DNA of 51,391 nucleotides from JBFELO01 sp041552055. GTDB taxonomy: Bacteria > Acidobacteriota > Thermoanaerobaculia > Thermoanaerobaculales > Sulfomarinibacteraceae. This document shows positions 17,609-27,082 of the stretch, piece after piece. The notes under the pieces were generated by a model. The model was not told the origin of the DNA. It ran no database searches and worked only from the letters and a program-made list of their open reading frames with translations. Each line of letters begins with the position of its first letter. Positions within the stretch are counted from its first letter, which is position 1. The translations under genes and the position numbers were made by a program. The DNA lies in NCBI GenBank assembly GCA_041552055.1, contig JBFELO010000017.1:1-51391 (forward strand), given 5' to 3'.

Positions 17609-18865
17609 TTACGTCGAAGGACGGAGGAGGTCCGGATGAATGACCTCGTCGAGGTGCTTGAACTCGACCGGCCAGTCCTCCGGCAGCAGCGACCGGAACG
17701 CCTCCGAAGCGAACCACGCATCGTCTCCGAGATAGGTCGGGACGACCAGGCGCGGGAACCGCGCAACGATTTCACGATCGGGAACAGCCCGCCGCTTCTC
17801 CAGCTCCGCCCTTCTGCCCTCGGTCTCGTCGAGGCCCGACAAGAAACCCTGCGCGGCACGCAGCTGCATCAACAACAACCCTTCATCCAGCGTCGGCGCA
17901 CCGGCGCGCCGGCCCATCACGATCCTCGCCATCAGGTGGCGAAGACTGCCGGCCAAGCCCCGCTCGCGCAGCCGTCGCCGCCAGCGCTCCAACCACGAAG
18001 ACGGGGGCGGCACGCCGCCGAACGGATCGGCCACCACCGACGCCAACTCCGGCCGTTCACCGGCAAAGGCGACCACCCGGTGGAGGAAGGTGGTGAGGAC
18101 GACCGTACCGAACGCGCCACGCATCTCGTCGTCGGCGCACGCGAAGAAGGTTCGCAGAGCGTTCCGCTCGTACAACACCCCGCGCCGGAAGTCTCCGAGC
18201 CTCGCCGACGTCGCGGCCCCGCGATGGCGGGCCACCGCCGACGGCGCCGCCACAACCTGGCGGCCGGCTGCCCACAGCCGCCAGCCCAGGTCCACGTCCT
18301 CGAAATAGGCAAACAGGCCGCCGTCGAATCCTCCACTCTCCTTCCAGTCCCGATGACGGATGGCCATGTTGCCGCCGCAGGCGAACGGCATCGGCGTCCC
18401 GTCCGAGGGGAGCTCCAGCTCGCCGACGGGCCACCCCTGACCCACCTGAAACGCGTGACTGTCGAAGGTGACCTCTCCGCTCAGAAAATCGTGGCGCGCC
18501 CCGTCCCAGCTCACCAGACGGCCGGCGCTCGCCGCCGCCTCGGGGCACGAATCGAGGCACTCGAGGTGCTGCTCGACGAAGCCGGCCTCGGCCGCCGCGT
18601 CGTCGTTGAGCAGCACGAGCACGTCGCCAGCGGCCGCCGCAATCCCGAGCTGCACGCCGCCCGCGAAGCCAAGGTTGTGCTGTGATCGGACGACCCGCAG
18701 CCACGGGTAACGGCGCGACACGCCATCCGCGCAGCCGTCGACCGACGCGTTGTCCACGAGCACCACTTCTACGTCGACACGGTCGGCGTACGGCGCGAGC
18801 GACGCCAGAGTGTCGCCCAGGTGTTCGGCCCCCGCGTGGGTCACCACGATCACCGACGCCTTCAA
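17609..18865 (-). CDS. Glycosyltransferase family 2 (rhamnosyltransferase-like)
   Basis: 418 residues. GT-A fold: SVIVVTHAGAEHLGDTLASL, VVLVDNASVDG, HNLGFAGGVQLGI, LVLLNDDA (metal-binding DD) and CGGNMAIRHRDWKESGGFDGGLFAYFEDVDLGWRLW. The C-terminal ~170 residues are an accessory region without visible membrane helices. Probably acts at the cytoplasmic face on a surface polysaccharide or glycolipid; donor and acceptor are unknown. The ATG overlaps the preceding gene's stop (ATGA 18862-18865). Confidence 0.88.
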   Translation of the reverse strand: MKASVIVVTHAGAEHLGDTLASLAPYADRVDVEVVLVDNASVDGCADGVSRRYPWLRVVRSQHNLGFAGGVQLGIAAAAGDVLVLLNDDAAAEAGFVEQHLECLDSCPEAAASAGRLVSWDGARHDFLSGEVTFDSHAFQVGQGWPVGELELPSDGTPMPFACGGNMAIRHRDWKESGGFDGGLFAYFEDVDLGWRLWAAGRQVVAAPSAVARHRGAATSARLGDFRRGVLYERNALRTFFACADDEMRGAFGTVVLTTFLHRVVAFAGERPELASVVADPFGGVPPPSSWLERWRRRLRERGLAGSLRHLMARIVMGRRAGAPTLDEGLLLMQLRAAQGFLSGLDETEGRRAELEKRRAVPDREIVARFPRLVVPTYLGDDAWFASEAFRSLLPEDWPVEFKHLDEVIHPDLLRPST

Positions 18866-20145
18866 CGAGAGCCTCCGAACCGACGAACGACACGCCGTAA
18901 CCGTCGTGCCAGAGGCTCCTGCGCGCCGTTATCGGCGGTCCCCTCGACGTCCACGAACCGTGTGCGGTGAGGATCACGCCACGGCCGCCGAGCGAACTCG
19001 AGCAGCGGTGCCGCGACCCTGGGCCATGTGCGCTCACGCGACCAGTCTCGTGCCGCGGCCGAGGCGCGCCGTCTTCGTTCCGGATCGTCGAGCAGCCGAC
19101 GGACGGCGCCCGCCAGCCGGTCTCGATCGGCCGGCGGGACGACCTCCCCTGCCCCGGTCTCGTGGACCACGCGTGCCATGGCCCCGCCCCGGGTGACCAC
19201 CATCGGCAGCCCCAGCCACATCAGGTCGACCAGTCGCGTCCTGAGGCTGAGGTCGGTCTCGATGCCGGGCCGGTGGCACACCACCGCCAGATCGCTGACC
19301 GCCGGAAGCTCGAACCGACGTTGGAACGGCCGCCAGCCCTCGAACCGAACCTGGCGCCCGAGCCATCCTCGTTCGTCGGCTACCTTCCTGGTCCGGGCGG
19401 CCACCCCGAGGGGAGTGAGCTCGGGATGCGGGTGCTCGACGAAGAGGACTACGATCCGGGGATCGGCCTCGAGCAGTTGCGGGAGCGCCTCGAGCAGCAC
19501 AAGCGGGTCGTACCAGTCGTAGATCCCACCGAAGTAGAGGACCGGCGCGTCGTCGGGCACCCCGTCCAGGACCCCGGCGCGGCCGGGTGGTGGCGGCGGG
19601 TCGGCCGCAGGCGTTCCGAACGGCAGCTCGACGATCAACCGGTCGAGGCCGGGATCCTCCTCGACGGTCAGCGGGTTGACGCGCCCAAGGGCGGTCAGCC
19701 AGCCGAGGTAGTACAGCCGCTGCTCCTGCGACGAGCACAGAAACAAGTCACCGCGAGCCATCTGCAGGCGCCAGGTCGCGAGGTCGGTGTTGTAGGGGTC
19801 AAAACCGAGCTCGCGCTGATAGTGAAGGTTCTCGAGCATGAACGGGTCGTACAGGTCCACCACGACGGGCTGGTCGTCGCGCTGGGCCAGGTAGTGGTTG
19901 CCCAGATGCCCGTGCAGCAACACCCAGTCGTGGCCGTCGGCCTGAGATCCCAGCCGCTCGGGATCTGCCCGCACGATCCGCACGCCTGCGGCGTCGACTC
20001 GCGCCTCGTCGGGGTCGTTCGGAACCGCCAGCGTGACCAGGTTGCCCGCCTCCACCACCACCCGCGCCAGGGTCAGGAAGCGGCTGCCGACACCGGCGGT
20101 CAGTTCGCGCACCGGCTCGGGGCAGATGAAGAAAGCTCTGCTCAT
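18862..20145 (-). CDS. Glycosyltransferase, GT-B type (family 4-like)
   Basis: 427 residues. Begins MSRAFFICPEPVRELTAGVGSRFLTLARVV, a glycosyltransferase-4-type N-terminus. The C-terminal nucleotide-sugar domain has APVLYFGGIYDWYDPLVLLEAL, VRFEGWRPFQRR, and SLRTRLVDLMWLGLPMVVTRGG...ETGAGEVVPPAD. No membrane helix. ATG 20145 is the first start that gives a family-like N-terminus. Coupled to the GT2 gene; divergent from the deacetylase-glycosyltransferase fusion over 149 nt, so the three may serve one glycan. Confidence 0.85.
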   Translation of the reverse strand: MSRAFFICPEPVRELTAGVGSRFLTLARVVVEAGNLVTLAVPNDPDEARVDAAGVRIVRADPERLGSQADGHDWVLLHGHLGNHYLAQRDDQPVVVDLYDPFMLENLHYQRELGFDPYNTDLATWRLQMARGDLFLCSSQEQRLYYLGWLTALGRVNPLTVEEDPGLDRLIVELPFGTPAADPPPPPGRAGVLDGVPDDAPVLYFGGIYDWYDPLVLLEALPQLLEADPRIVVLFVEHPHPELTPLGVAARTRKVADERGWLGRQVRFEGWRPFQRRFELPAVSDLAVVCHRPGIETDLSLRTRLVDLMWLGLPMVVTRGGAMARVVHETGAGEVVPPADRDRLAGAVRRLLDDPERRRRASAAARDWSRERTWPRVAAPLLEFARRPWRDPHRTRFVDVEGTADNGAQEPLARRLRRVVRRFGGSR

Positions 20146-20294
20146 CGCGACACTTCCGGACCCACGCAGCGATGGTACCAAAGGCGAGTCGTGATGAGAG
20201 GTCGCCCGCTTCGATCCGGGCACCATTCAGCCTATCCCGTTCCGGGTACGTTCGGCTGCGGCCCGGAACTCCGTTTCCTGCTACCATCGACGGG

Positions 20295-22121
20295 ATGAAG
20301 CCGCGCTCTTCGCTGCCCGGAGGCACCACCGACATCGCCGCCGAGCGCGCCCTGGTGCTGGCGCCCCACGCCGACGACGACCTCCTGGGGTGCGGGGGAC
20401 TACTCGCCCGTCTTGCCGAGCGCGGCGCCGATGTCCGGGTGTTGTTCCTCACCGACTCCAGCGGCGGCGACGAGGTCACCGACGATCGCGAGGCCTACGG
20501 ATGCCGCCGCCGTGACGAGGCGATCCGCGCACTGGCTGTCCTCGGTATCGAAAACGTCCGGAACCTCGACATCCCCGACGGACGTCTCGCACATCACGTC
20601 GAGGAGGCGTCCGAGGAGATCCGCGGCGCGCTGCTCGAGCTTCGACCGGACCTGGTGCTGTCCGTGTCGCCGCTGGAGAACACCGGCGACCACCGGGCAG
20701 CGTTCTCGGCCCTGTACCGCGTGTTGGCCCCGCTGCGCGGCGACGCCGAGCTGGATCGTGCCGTGGCGGGCGTGCGCATCATGCTGTACGAGATCAACCA
20801 GCCGACCACGCCCGACATACTGGTGGACGTGAGCGACGAGGTTCCGATGCTCGCCGCGGCCATCGAGCACCACGAGAGTCAGCTGGCCCTCCACAACTAC
20901 CTCGAGGCGGCGCTCGGGCTGCGCCGCTACCGAGCGCTCTCGCTGCCGCCCTCGGTCACGGCGGCCGAGGGCTATCGCGACCTGAAGCTGGACGACTTCG
21001 TGACCCACAGCCCGGCCGGCCTCGTCCGCACCCTCGGCGGCATGCCGAGCGAGCGGATCGTGCGGGAGGGTCCGCTCGTCAGCGTGGTGGTCCGCACCAA
21101 GGACCGGCCGGGCCTGCTCGCGGAGGCTCTCGAAAGCCTGGCCACAGGCAGCTACCGCCGCGTCCAGGTCGTCCTGGTGAACGATGGAGGTCAATCGCCG
21201 TTCGTTCGCGACGACTACCCGCTGGCAGTCGTTCGCGTCGATCTCGAGGAGAATCGCGGCCGGGCTGCCGCGGCCAACGCCGGTGTCGAGGCCGCGACCG
21301 GCGACTACGTCGCATTCCTCGACGACGATGACCTCGCCGAACCCGAGCACCTCGAGACCCTGGTCGGCCTGGTGGCGGCGTCCGACGTCCGGGTCGCCTA
21401 CACCGACGCCGCGGCCGCGGTGTACGAGCTCGCTTCCGACGGTGGCTGGCAGGAGGCGGCGCGTCGGCTGCCCTACAGCCGGGACTTCGATCCCGATTTG
21501 CTGCTGGTCGACAACTACATCCCGTTCAACACGCTGCTGATCGAGCGGCGACTGCTCGACGAGGTGGGGCCCTTCGACCCGGAGTTCGAGTTCTTCGAGG
21601 ACTGGGATCTGTTGATCCGCCTTTCGCAGCGTGCTCGGTTCCACCACCACCGCCAGGTCACGTGCGAGTACCGCCACTTCCGTACCGGCGGCGACCAGAT
21701 TTTGGGCGCCCAGGCGTCGCAGCGGCCCGACTTCGTCTCCATGAAGGCACGGGTCATCGAGCGACACCGCGATCTGTGCACACCGCAGGCACTCGCACGA
21801 GCGGTCACCCGACTGCGTGACGAGGCCGTTCGGTCAGCCGAGGAGAGTGCCGCACGTGGCGCCGAGGCCGCCGATCTGCGGTCGCTGCACACCGCTGCGC
21901 AGGACGCCTACCACCGCCTCAACGACGAACTCGAGCGCCTCAAGGCCTACACGGCGAACTTCGAGCGGGAAACGCAACGGGTCATCGACGGCCACGAGCA
22001 GCACCTCACGCGGTTGTACGCCGAGATCGAGCGCTTGGGCAGCGTCATCGAAGCGATGGAGGCCACCAAGGCGTGGCGCCTGCACAAGGCCGTGGAGAGA
22101 CTCCGGGGAAGGAACCGCTGA
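20295..22121 (+). CDS. PIG-L/LmbE deacetylase fused to family-2 glycosyltransferase
   Basis: 608 residues. The N-terminal PIG-L deacetylase (about 15-240) has the zinc motif APHADDDLLGCGG and the second ligand region TGDHRAAF. A GT2 domain follows (about 258-480) with SVVVRTKDRPGLLAEALESL, VVLVNDGG, NRGRAAAANAGVEAATGDYVAFLDDDD and EFFEDWDLLIRL. The C-terminus is charged and heptad-rich (coiled coil, about 500-595), ending ATKAWRLHKAVERLRGR, a tail common in bacterial glycan glycosyltransferases. The fusion could de-N-acetylate a sugar and extend the same glycan. The start is ATG 20295, preceded by a weak GACGGG. Confidence 0.9.
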   Translation: MKPRSSLPGGTTDIAAERALVLAPHADDDLLGCGGLLARLAERGADVRVLFLTDSSGGDEVTDDREAYGCRRRDEAIRALAVLGIENVRNLDIPDGRLAHHVEEASEEIRGALLELRPDLVLSVSPLENTGDHRAAFSALYRVLAPLRGDAELDRAVAGVRIMLYEINQPTTPDILVDVSDEVPMLAAAIEHHESQLALHNYLEAALGLRRYRALSLPPSVTAAEGYRDLKLDDFVTHSPAGLVRTLGGMPSERIVREGPLVSVVVRTKDRPGLLAEALESLATGSYRRVQVVLVNDGGQSPFVRDDYPLAVVRVDLEENRGRAAAANAGVEAATGDYVAFLDDDDLAEPEHLETLVGLVAASDVRVAYTDAAAAVYELASDGGWQEAARRLPYSRDFDPDLLLVDNYIPFNTLLIERRLLDEVGPFDPEFEFFEDWDLLIRLSQRARFHHHRQVTCEYRHFRTGGDQILGAQASQRPDFVSMKARVIERHRDLCTPQALARAVTRLRDEAVRSAEESAARGAEAADLRSLHTAAQDAYHRLNDELERLKAYTANFERETQRVIDGHEQHLTRLYAEIERLGSVIEAMEATKAWRLHKAVERLRGRNR

Positions 22122-22139
22122 CCCGTCTCCGTCTCCGTG

Positions 22140-22198
22140 CCCGTCTCCGTCTCCGACGCTGAATTACCGTACAACGCTGAGTCGGATTCGGAGACGGG
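22140..22198. terminator. Stem-loop between convergent genes
   Basis: CCCGTCTCCGTCTCCGAC (22140-22157) pairs with GTCGGATTCGGAGACGGG (22181-22198) at 16 of 18 positions with a 23-nt loop. It sits between the convergent glycosyltransferase fusion and OPT genes. There is no T-run on either side, so it is a possible Rho-independent-like barrier or just a product of the CCGTCT repeats. Confidence 0.45.
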
Positions 22199-22210
22199 TG
22201 AAACCAGCCC

Positions 22211-24160
22211 TTACTCGTCGTGCTTCTGCTTCGCTACGTAGGCAACGCATCCGAGGATCAGCAGGATCGTCGCCGCGGCAATCACCATCTCGACCCAGGG
22301 CGCGACGTCCGGCGGATACCCCTCGATCTTCTCGCCGCCCCTGAGACCCACCCACATGGCGAGGATCACGCCGGTCAGACCGCCTCCTCCAACGAGCCCG
22401 GACCCGAACAGTACGCCTCGCTCTCGCCTCTGCTCGGCAACTTCGGGCGTCTGATTCAAGGTCACGAGAAACCGCACGGCGCCACCGAGAAACACCGCGC
22501 CCATCGTGGAGAGCGGCAAGTACACGCCGACCGCGAACGCCAACACCGGAATCTTGAACATCGAGGCCACCAGCCCGATGGCCACCCCAATGCCGATGAG
22601 CGCCCAGGGTAGGTTCTGATCGAGCACACCGTCGATCACGAGCTTCATCAACACAGCCTGCGGTGCGGGCAACTCGGATCCCCCGAGACCGCCTTCAACG
22701 TTCGCATCCAACATCATCACGACAAGGCACACCACTCCTGCGGATGTGATGACCCCGATCAACTCGCCCATCTGCTGCAGCCGGGGGGTCGCGCCGAGCA
22801 CGTAGCCGGTCTTGAGGTCCTGGGACGTGTCACCCGCGATCGAGGCCGCGATGCACACGACAGTCCCCACCATCAGGGCGGTCGCCTTGCCTTCCAGGTC
22901 GGTCCACCCCAACAGCAAGAACACAAGACTCGTACCCAGCAGCGTGGCGATGGTCATCCCCGAGGTCGGGTTCGACGTTACCCCGACCAGACCTACGATC
23001 CTCGAGCTCACGGTCACGAAGAAGAACGCGAACACCGCGATCATCAACGATGCCAGCGCTCTGACTGGGATCGCGTCGATATATCCGAGAATGCCCGGGA
23101 CCACGGTGAGCACGCCTAGAATGGCGAACACCCACACGATCACGGTCCTGAACGACAGGTCACGATTGGTGCGCTCCACCGAGGACTGGCCGATCCCTTT
23201 GGTGAGCTGCCCGAGACCGAGCTTGAACGACTCGATCATCGTCGGGATCGACCGGATCAACGTGACGATCCCACCGGTGGCGACCGCTCCCGCGCCGATG
23301 TACCTGACGTAGCGGTTCCAGATCTCATAGGCCGACATATCGCGAATGAGCTTGACCGTCTCCGGATACAGCGGCTCGGTCAGGCCGGATCCCCACAGGT
23401 TGATGGCCGGAATGATGACGAGGGCGGAGAGCGCACCTCCGGCCACCATCACCGTCGCGATCCGAACTCCCAAAATGTAGCCGACGCCGATCAGAGCCGG
23501 CGAGACGCTCGCGGCGATGCTGGCCTTGTAGCCCAATCCGACCGTGAACTTGCCCTGCACGACCTTGAAGCCGTCGGTGATCAGCTTGAACAACATCCCG
23601 ACACCGATACCCAGGAACACCGGCGTGGCCTGTCTGCCCCCGGCCTCGGCCGCGACCAGCACCTCGGCGCAGGCCATTCCCTCGGGGTAGGGCAACCGGC
23701 CATGCTCGCGCTTGATGAGGTACCTGCGTAGAGGAATCATGGCGAGAACGCCGAGCAGGCCCCCGCACATCGCGAGCAGGGTGATCTGTCTCCAGGCGGG
23801 ACTCATTCCCCATATGAAGAGTGCGGGAATCGTGAACAACACCCCCGATGCCACGGACGAGCTGGCAGATCCGATCGTCTGTGACATGTTCGTCTCGAGA
23901 ATGCTGTGCCTCAGCCCGAAGGCTGCAAAGAGGCGGAAAGCCACGACGGTGAGCACGGCGACGGGGATCGAGGTGCTGATGGTGAGACCGGCCTTGAGAC
24001 CGAGATATGTGTTGGCGGCCCCGAAGATCACCCCCAGCAGAACACCCGAGAGTGCTGCCTTGACGGTGAACTCCGTCAAGGTCTTGCCGTGGGTGAGCGG
24101 GACGTACTCCTGACCCTCCTCCAACCGGTATGCGGTGGACGGGAGCTTTTTGCCGCTCAT
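22211..24160 (-). CDS. OPT family oligopeptide transporter
   Basis: 649 residues and mostly hydrophobic, with about 14-16 predicted membrane segments. Begins with the family signature region LTEFTVKAALSGVLLGVIFGAANTYLGLKAGLT and ETNMSQTIGSA, then YPEGMACAEVLVAA. Imports peptides or metal chelates across the inner membrane by proton symport. It lies 30 nt after the POT transporter gene and reads in the same direction, so one transcript probably supplies both peptide uptake systems. Confidence 0.93.
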   Translation of the reverse strand: MSGKKLPSTAYRLEEGQEYVPLTHGKTLTEFTVKAALSGVLLGVIFGAANTYLGLKAGLTISTSIPVAVLTVVAFRLFAAFGLRHSILETNMSQTIGSASSSVASGVLFTIPALFIWGMSPAWRQITLLAMCGGLLGVLAMIPLRRYLIKREHGRLPYPEGMACAEVLVAAEAGGRQATPVFLGIGVGMLFKLITDGFKVVQGKFTVGLGYKASIAASVSPALIGVGYILGVRIATVMVAGGALSALVIIPAINLWGSGLTEPLYPETVKLIRDMSAYEIWNRYVRYIGAGAVATGGIVTLIRSIPTMIESFKLGLGQLTKGIGQSSVERTNRDLSFRTVIVWVFAILGVLTVVPGILGYIDAIPVRALASLMIAVFAFFFVTVSSRIVGLVGVTSNPTSGMTIATLLGTSLVFLLLGWTDLEGKATALMVGTVVCIAASIAGDTSQDLKTGYVLGATPRLQQMGELIGVITSAGVVCLVVMMLDANVEGGLGGSELPAPQAVLMKLVIDGVLDQNLPWALIGIGVAIGLVASMFKIPVLAFAVGVYLPLSTMGAVFLGGAVRFLVTLNQTPEVAEQRRERGVLFGSGLVGGGGLTGVILAMWVGLRGGEKIEGYPPDVAPWVEMVIAAATILLILGCVAYVAKQKHDE

Positions 24161-24190
24161 GCCATTCGCTCAGAGCTCGAGTTTCAGCGG

Positions 24191-26140
24191 TCAGGCGCCG
24201 TACTTGGTGATCGCCCTGTCGAGCCTGGGTAACAACGCCAGGATGAACAGCGCCACCAGGCCGGCGACGCCCGCCAGCACCAGGAAGAAGGCAACCGGGC
24301 TCATCATGTGCTGGATGCCGCCGAAGAAGCCCGAGAAGTTGTTGCCGAACGACACCGCCAGGAACCAGCCGCCCATGGTCAGCCCAACCAATCGCTTTGG
24401 TGACAACTTCGTCACCAGCGATAGACCCATCGGCGACAGGCACAGCTCGCCGAGTGTGATGACCATGTAGAAGCCGGCGAGCCACAGCCCGGATACCTTG
24501 AGACTGCCGCCGTCGGACATCAGACCACCGACCGCCATCAGCAACAGCGAAGCGGTCGTGAGAACCATGCCCCACAACAGCTTGTGCGCGGTCGGCACAC
24601 CACTGCCGCGGTTCACCTTCCATTGGAAGAACGCCACCACCAGCGGGGTCAGGATGATCACGAAGAACGGGTTCCACGACTGGTAGACCTCCGAATTGAC
24701 CACCGTCAGAAACTGTCCCGGCGGCAGCAGCTCGGGGTCGTGGTCGTACCGTTCCCGGTAGCCTTCGTAGATGGCGTCGTAGGTGGCCTGGTCGACGAGG
24801 AACACGGGAATCCGATCGCCACCGTCGACACGCAGGAAGGCGACCTCACCCACCGGTCGGGCGCCGTCCGGCACCGACACCGAGATAACTGGCACACCGT
24901 GCGAGTCGGTGGTCTGCTCGACCTGCACAACGCCGGTACCGTAGACATCCGAGGCGCGGGCCGCCCACTCCGGTGGTGCTGCCGAATCGATTTCGACAGC
25001 CTCCACCGCGTCAAGTGCGTCGACCGCCTGGACTGCGGCCTGGTCCATCCGCTGCTGGCCATACATGCGTGCGATCTGCTCGTCGGCCACGACCAGCAAA
25101 CTGCTCGGATCGGGCCGCGGCACGTCCTCGGCGGCGTTGATGTAGTAGAGCGGCAGTGCCTCTTGTTGGATCGACGGGAGCGCCGTCGTCAACGCCTTGG
25201 CGGCACCCTTGGCCTCTCGGTCCGTTGTGTCGCGCGCCCACTGGGTCATGGCGCTGCCGTTGAGGTGGAGGATCATGAAGAACGCGGCGCCTGCCACGTA
25301 GACCGGCAGCAGGGCGAGCAGGCCGGGTTTCTCGTCCTCCTTGGCAGTGACGCCGAGCCGCACGAAGAAGAACAGCACCGGAATACTGCCGGCGAGAAAG
25401 CCGCACACCGCCGGCCGGAGTGGGATTGAAGGTGGCAGGTATGCCTTGGCCAGAAAGTAGCCCGCGATACCGACGATGAACGCCGGACCGATGATCTTGA
25501 GCAGGATATCGCCAAAGCTCGTGTCGTCCGGGTTGCGCTCCGGCTGGCGATCCGCGCTTGCGAGCTTTCGCCACTGGCTCGCGAGGATGAGCACCGCGAA
25601 CAGCACGCCGATGCCGGCGGCGCGGAAGGTCCAATGCCACCCGAACACGTTGCGGGTCATCGGCGCGACCACCAGGGTCGCGAGCAGTGCTCCGACGTTG
25701 ATCCCCATGTAGAAGATGTTGAAGCCGTTGTCCCGTTTTGGGTCACCGGCCCCGTACAGGTTGCCGACCATCACCGAGATGTTCGGCTTGAACATGCCGT
25801 TTCCCAGAATCAACCCGACCAACCCGGCCACGAAGAAGGTGAAGCCGGGCATCCCCATCAGAAAGAGTCCGCCCGCCATCATCAGGCCGCCGATGGCCAC
25901 CGCCTTGCGGTAGCCGAGGAACCGGTCGGCGATCATGCCGCCCAGAAAAGGGGTGAAGTACACGAATGCGAGGTACAGCCCGTAGATCTCGTTACCCTGG
26001 GCCGCCGGCAGGCCGAGGCCCCCCCGCTCGACGTCGGTGGTGTAGAGCAGCAGGATGCCGACCATCGTGTAGAAAGCGAGCCGCTCCCACATCTCGGTGA
26101 AGAACAGCGGGAACAGACCCTTCGGATGTCCAAACGCCAT
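24191..26140 (-). CDS. POT/PTR2 proton-dependent peptide transporter
   Basis: 649 residues, longer than the ~500 usual for bacterial POTs. N-terminal MFS helices carry FFTEMWERLAFYTMVGILLLY (ExxER-type motif), GGMIADRFLGYRKAV and GNGMFKPNISVMVG; the C-terminal helices resume with SWNPFFVIILTPLVVAFFQW. Between about residues 300 and 480 lies a large soluble insertion (e.g. VVADEQIARMYGQQRMDQA, VPVISVSVPDGA), which accounts for the extra length. ATG 26140 has GGGAGAGG 8 nt upstream; the frame beyond it runs through repeats and is not believable. Confidence 0.92.
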   Translation of the reverse strand: MAFGHPKGLFPLFFTEMWERLAFYTMVGILLLYTTDVERGGLGLPAAQGNEIYGLYLAFVYFTPFLGGMIADRFLGYRKAVAIGGLMMAGGLFLMGMPGFTFFVAGLVGLILGNGMFKPNISVMVGNLYGAGDPKRDNGFNIFYMGINVGALLATLVVAPMTRNVFGWHWTFRAAGIGVLFAVLILASQWRKLASADRQPERNPDDTSFGDILLKIIGPAFIVGIAGYFLAKAYLPPSIPLRPAVCGFLAGSIPVLFFFVRLGVTAKEDEKPGLLALLPVYVAGAAFFMILHLNGSAMTQWARDTTDREAKGAAKALTTALPSIQQEALPLYYINAAEDVPRPDPSSLLVVADEQIARMYGQQRMDQAAVQAVDALDAVEAVEIDSAAPPEWAARASDVYGTGVVQVEQTTDSHGVPVISVSVPDGARPVGEVAFLRVDGGDRIPVFLVDQATYDAIYEGYRERYDHDPELLPPGQFLTVVNSEVYQSWNPFFVIILTPLVVAFFQWKVNRGSGVPTAHKLLWGMVLTTASLLLMAVGGLMSDGGSLKVSGLWLAGFYMVITLGELCLSPMGLSLVTKLSPKRLVGLTMGGWFLAVSFGNNFSGFFGGIQHMMSPVAFFLVLAGVAGLVALFILALLPRLDRAITKYGA

Positions 26141-27082
26141 TTCGCGAACCTCTCCCGCCCGTCCGGGCGGGCGTACCAACGAGTCGCGGCATCCTATCGC
26201 ATCCACCATTCGAGACCAACCACTCGCGGAAGTCCCGCCCCTGTTCTTCGTCTTCATCTTCGTCTTCGTCCCAACCCCCGTCACCGAATCTTGAACTCTG
26301 AACACCGTCCTTTCCCTCGTGGACCCCATTCCCCACCCGCCCGTCACTAGTCGCTCGCCGCTAGTCGCTGGACCTCCACCCGCCCGGGCTTTGCAGCCTT
26401 GCGGCCCTTCGGCGGTGCGGCGCCCAGCCCCAGGCACGCCGCTGTTCGCTGGTCGCTCGGTCACCCGCCCAACCGTCGCTGGTCTCTTGTCGCTGGTCGC
26501 TGGACCGCCCGCCCGCCCGATGCGGAGTCGCCTGTTGCCAGGCACCCCTCAAATGTCGCGAGCAGAGCGCCAACGCGACCCCACAGCCGGTGCCGGGCAC
26601 CCGGTCGCCCGCACAGGCATGGACAACCGACTCCAGCACAGGGTGCCTGGCACCGCCACGCGCGATCGGAGAGGCCAACGTAGCTTCGACGCGCCCTTCC
26701 CCCAGCGCTCTCCCAGAGGGAGTCCCCTTAGACAATGTTGGGCCCACTGACCCCTCGTTCGGCTAGATCGCCGCAGCTGCAGCGCGCCCCTCCCAAAAGC
26801 GCTCCCCGTGGGAGCCCGGTACAGAATTTCGAGGCCCCGTTGCCACGCGATGTCCCCGGAGTTCGTGGACCTCGAAATCCTGTACCCGGCACCCCGCAGA
26901 AGGCGAGAGGATGGCACGCCCGCACAACGCGCTGTCGTCGGAATCCCGTTCGCTTCGCCTGCCTGACCGTCCAGGCGATACGTTCACACCCGTTATCACG
27001 GCGCTTACCGGTTGCGAGGTTTCCCATCGCTCGTGCCGAACGGATCGCGCCGCCACTCCACAGCAATCCATGAAGCGAATTG
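26141..27082. repeat. 942-nt spacer packed with repeat modules
   Basis: No gene is supported. It holds TTCTTCGTCTTCATCTTCG (26243-26261); two runs of CGCTGGTCGCTGG-type words (26346-26372, 26473-26507); GTGCC(T/G)GGCACC words (26532-26655); two inverted copies of the palindromic module (26688-26742 and 26780-26890, the latter with 17-bp arms 26818-26834/26870-26886, one mismatch); and a copy of the window-start element (26894-27084). It is the longest non-coding stretch in the window. Confidence 0.8.
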
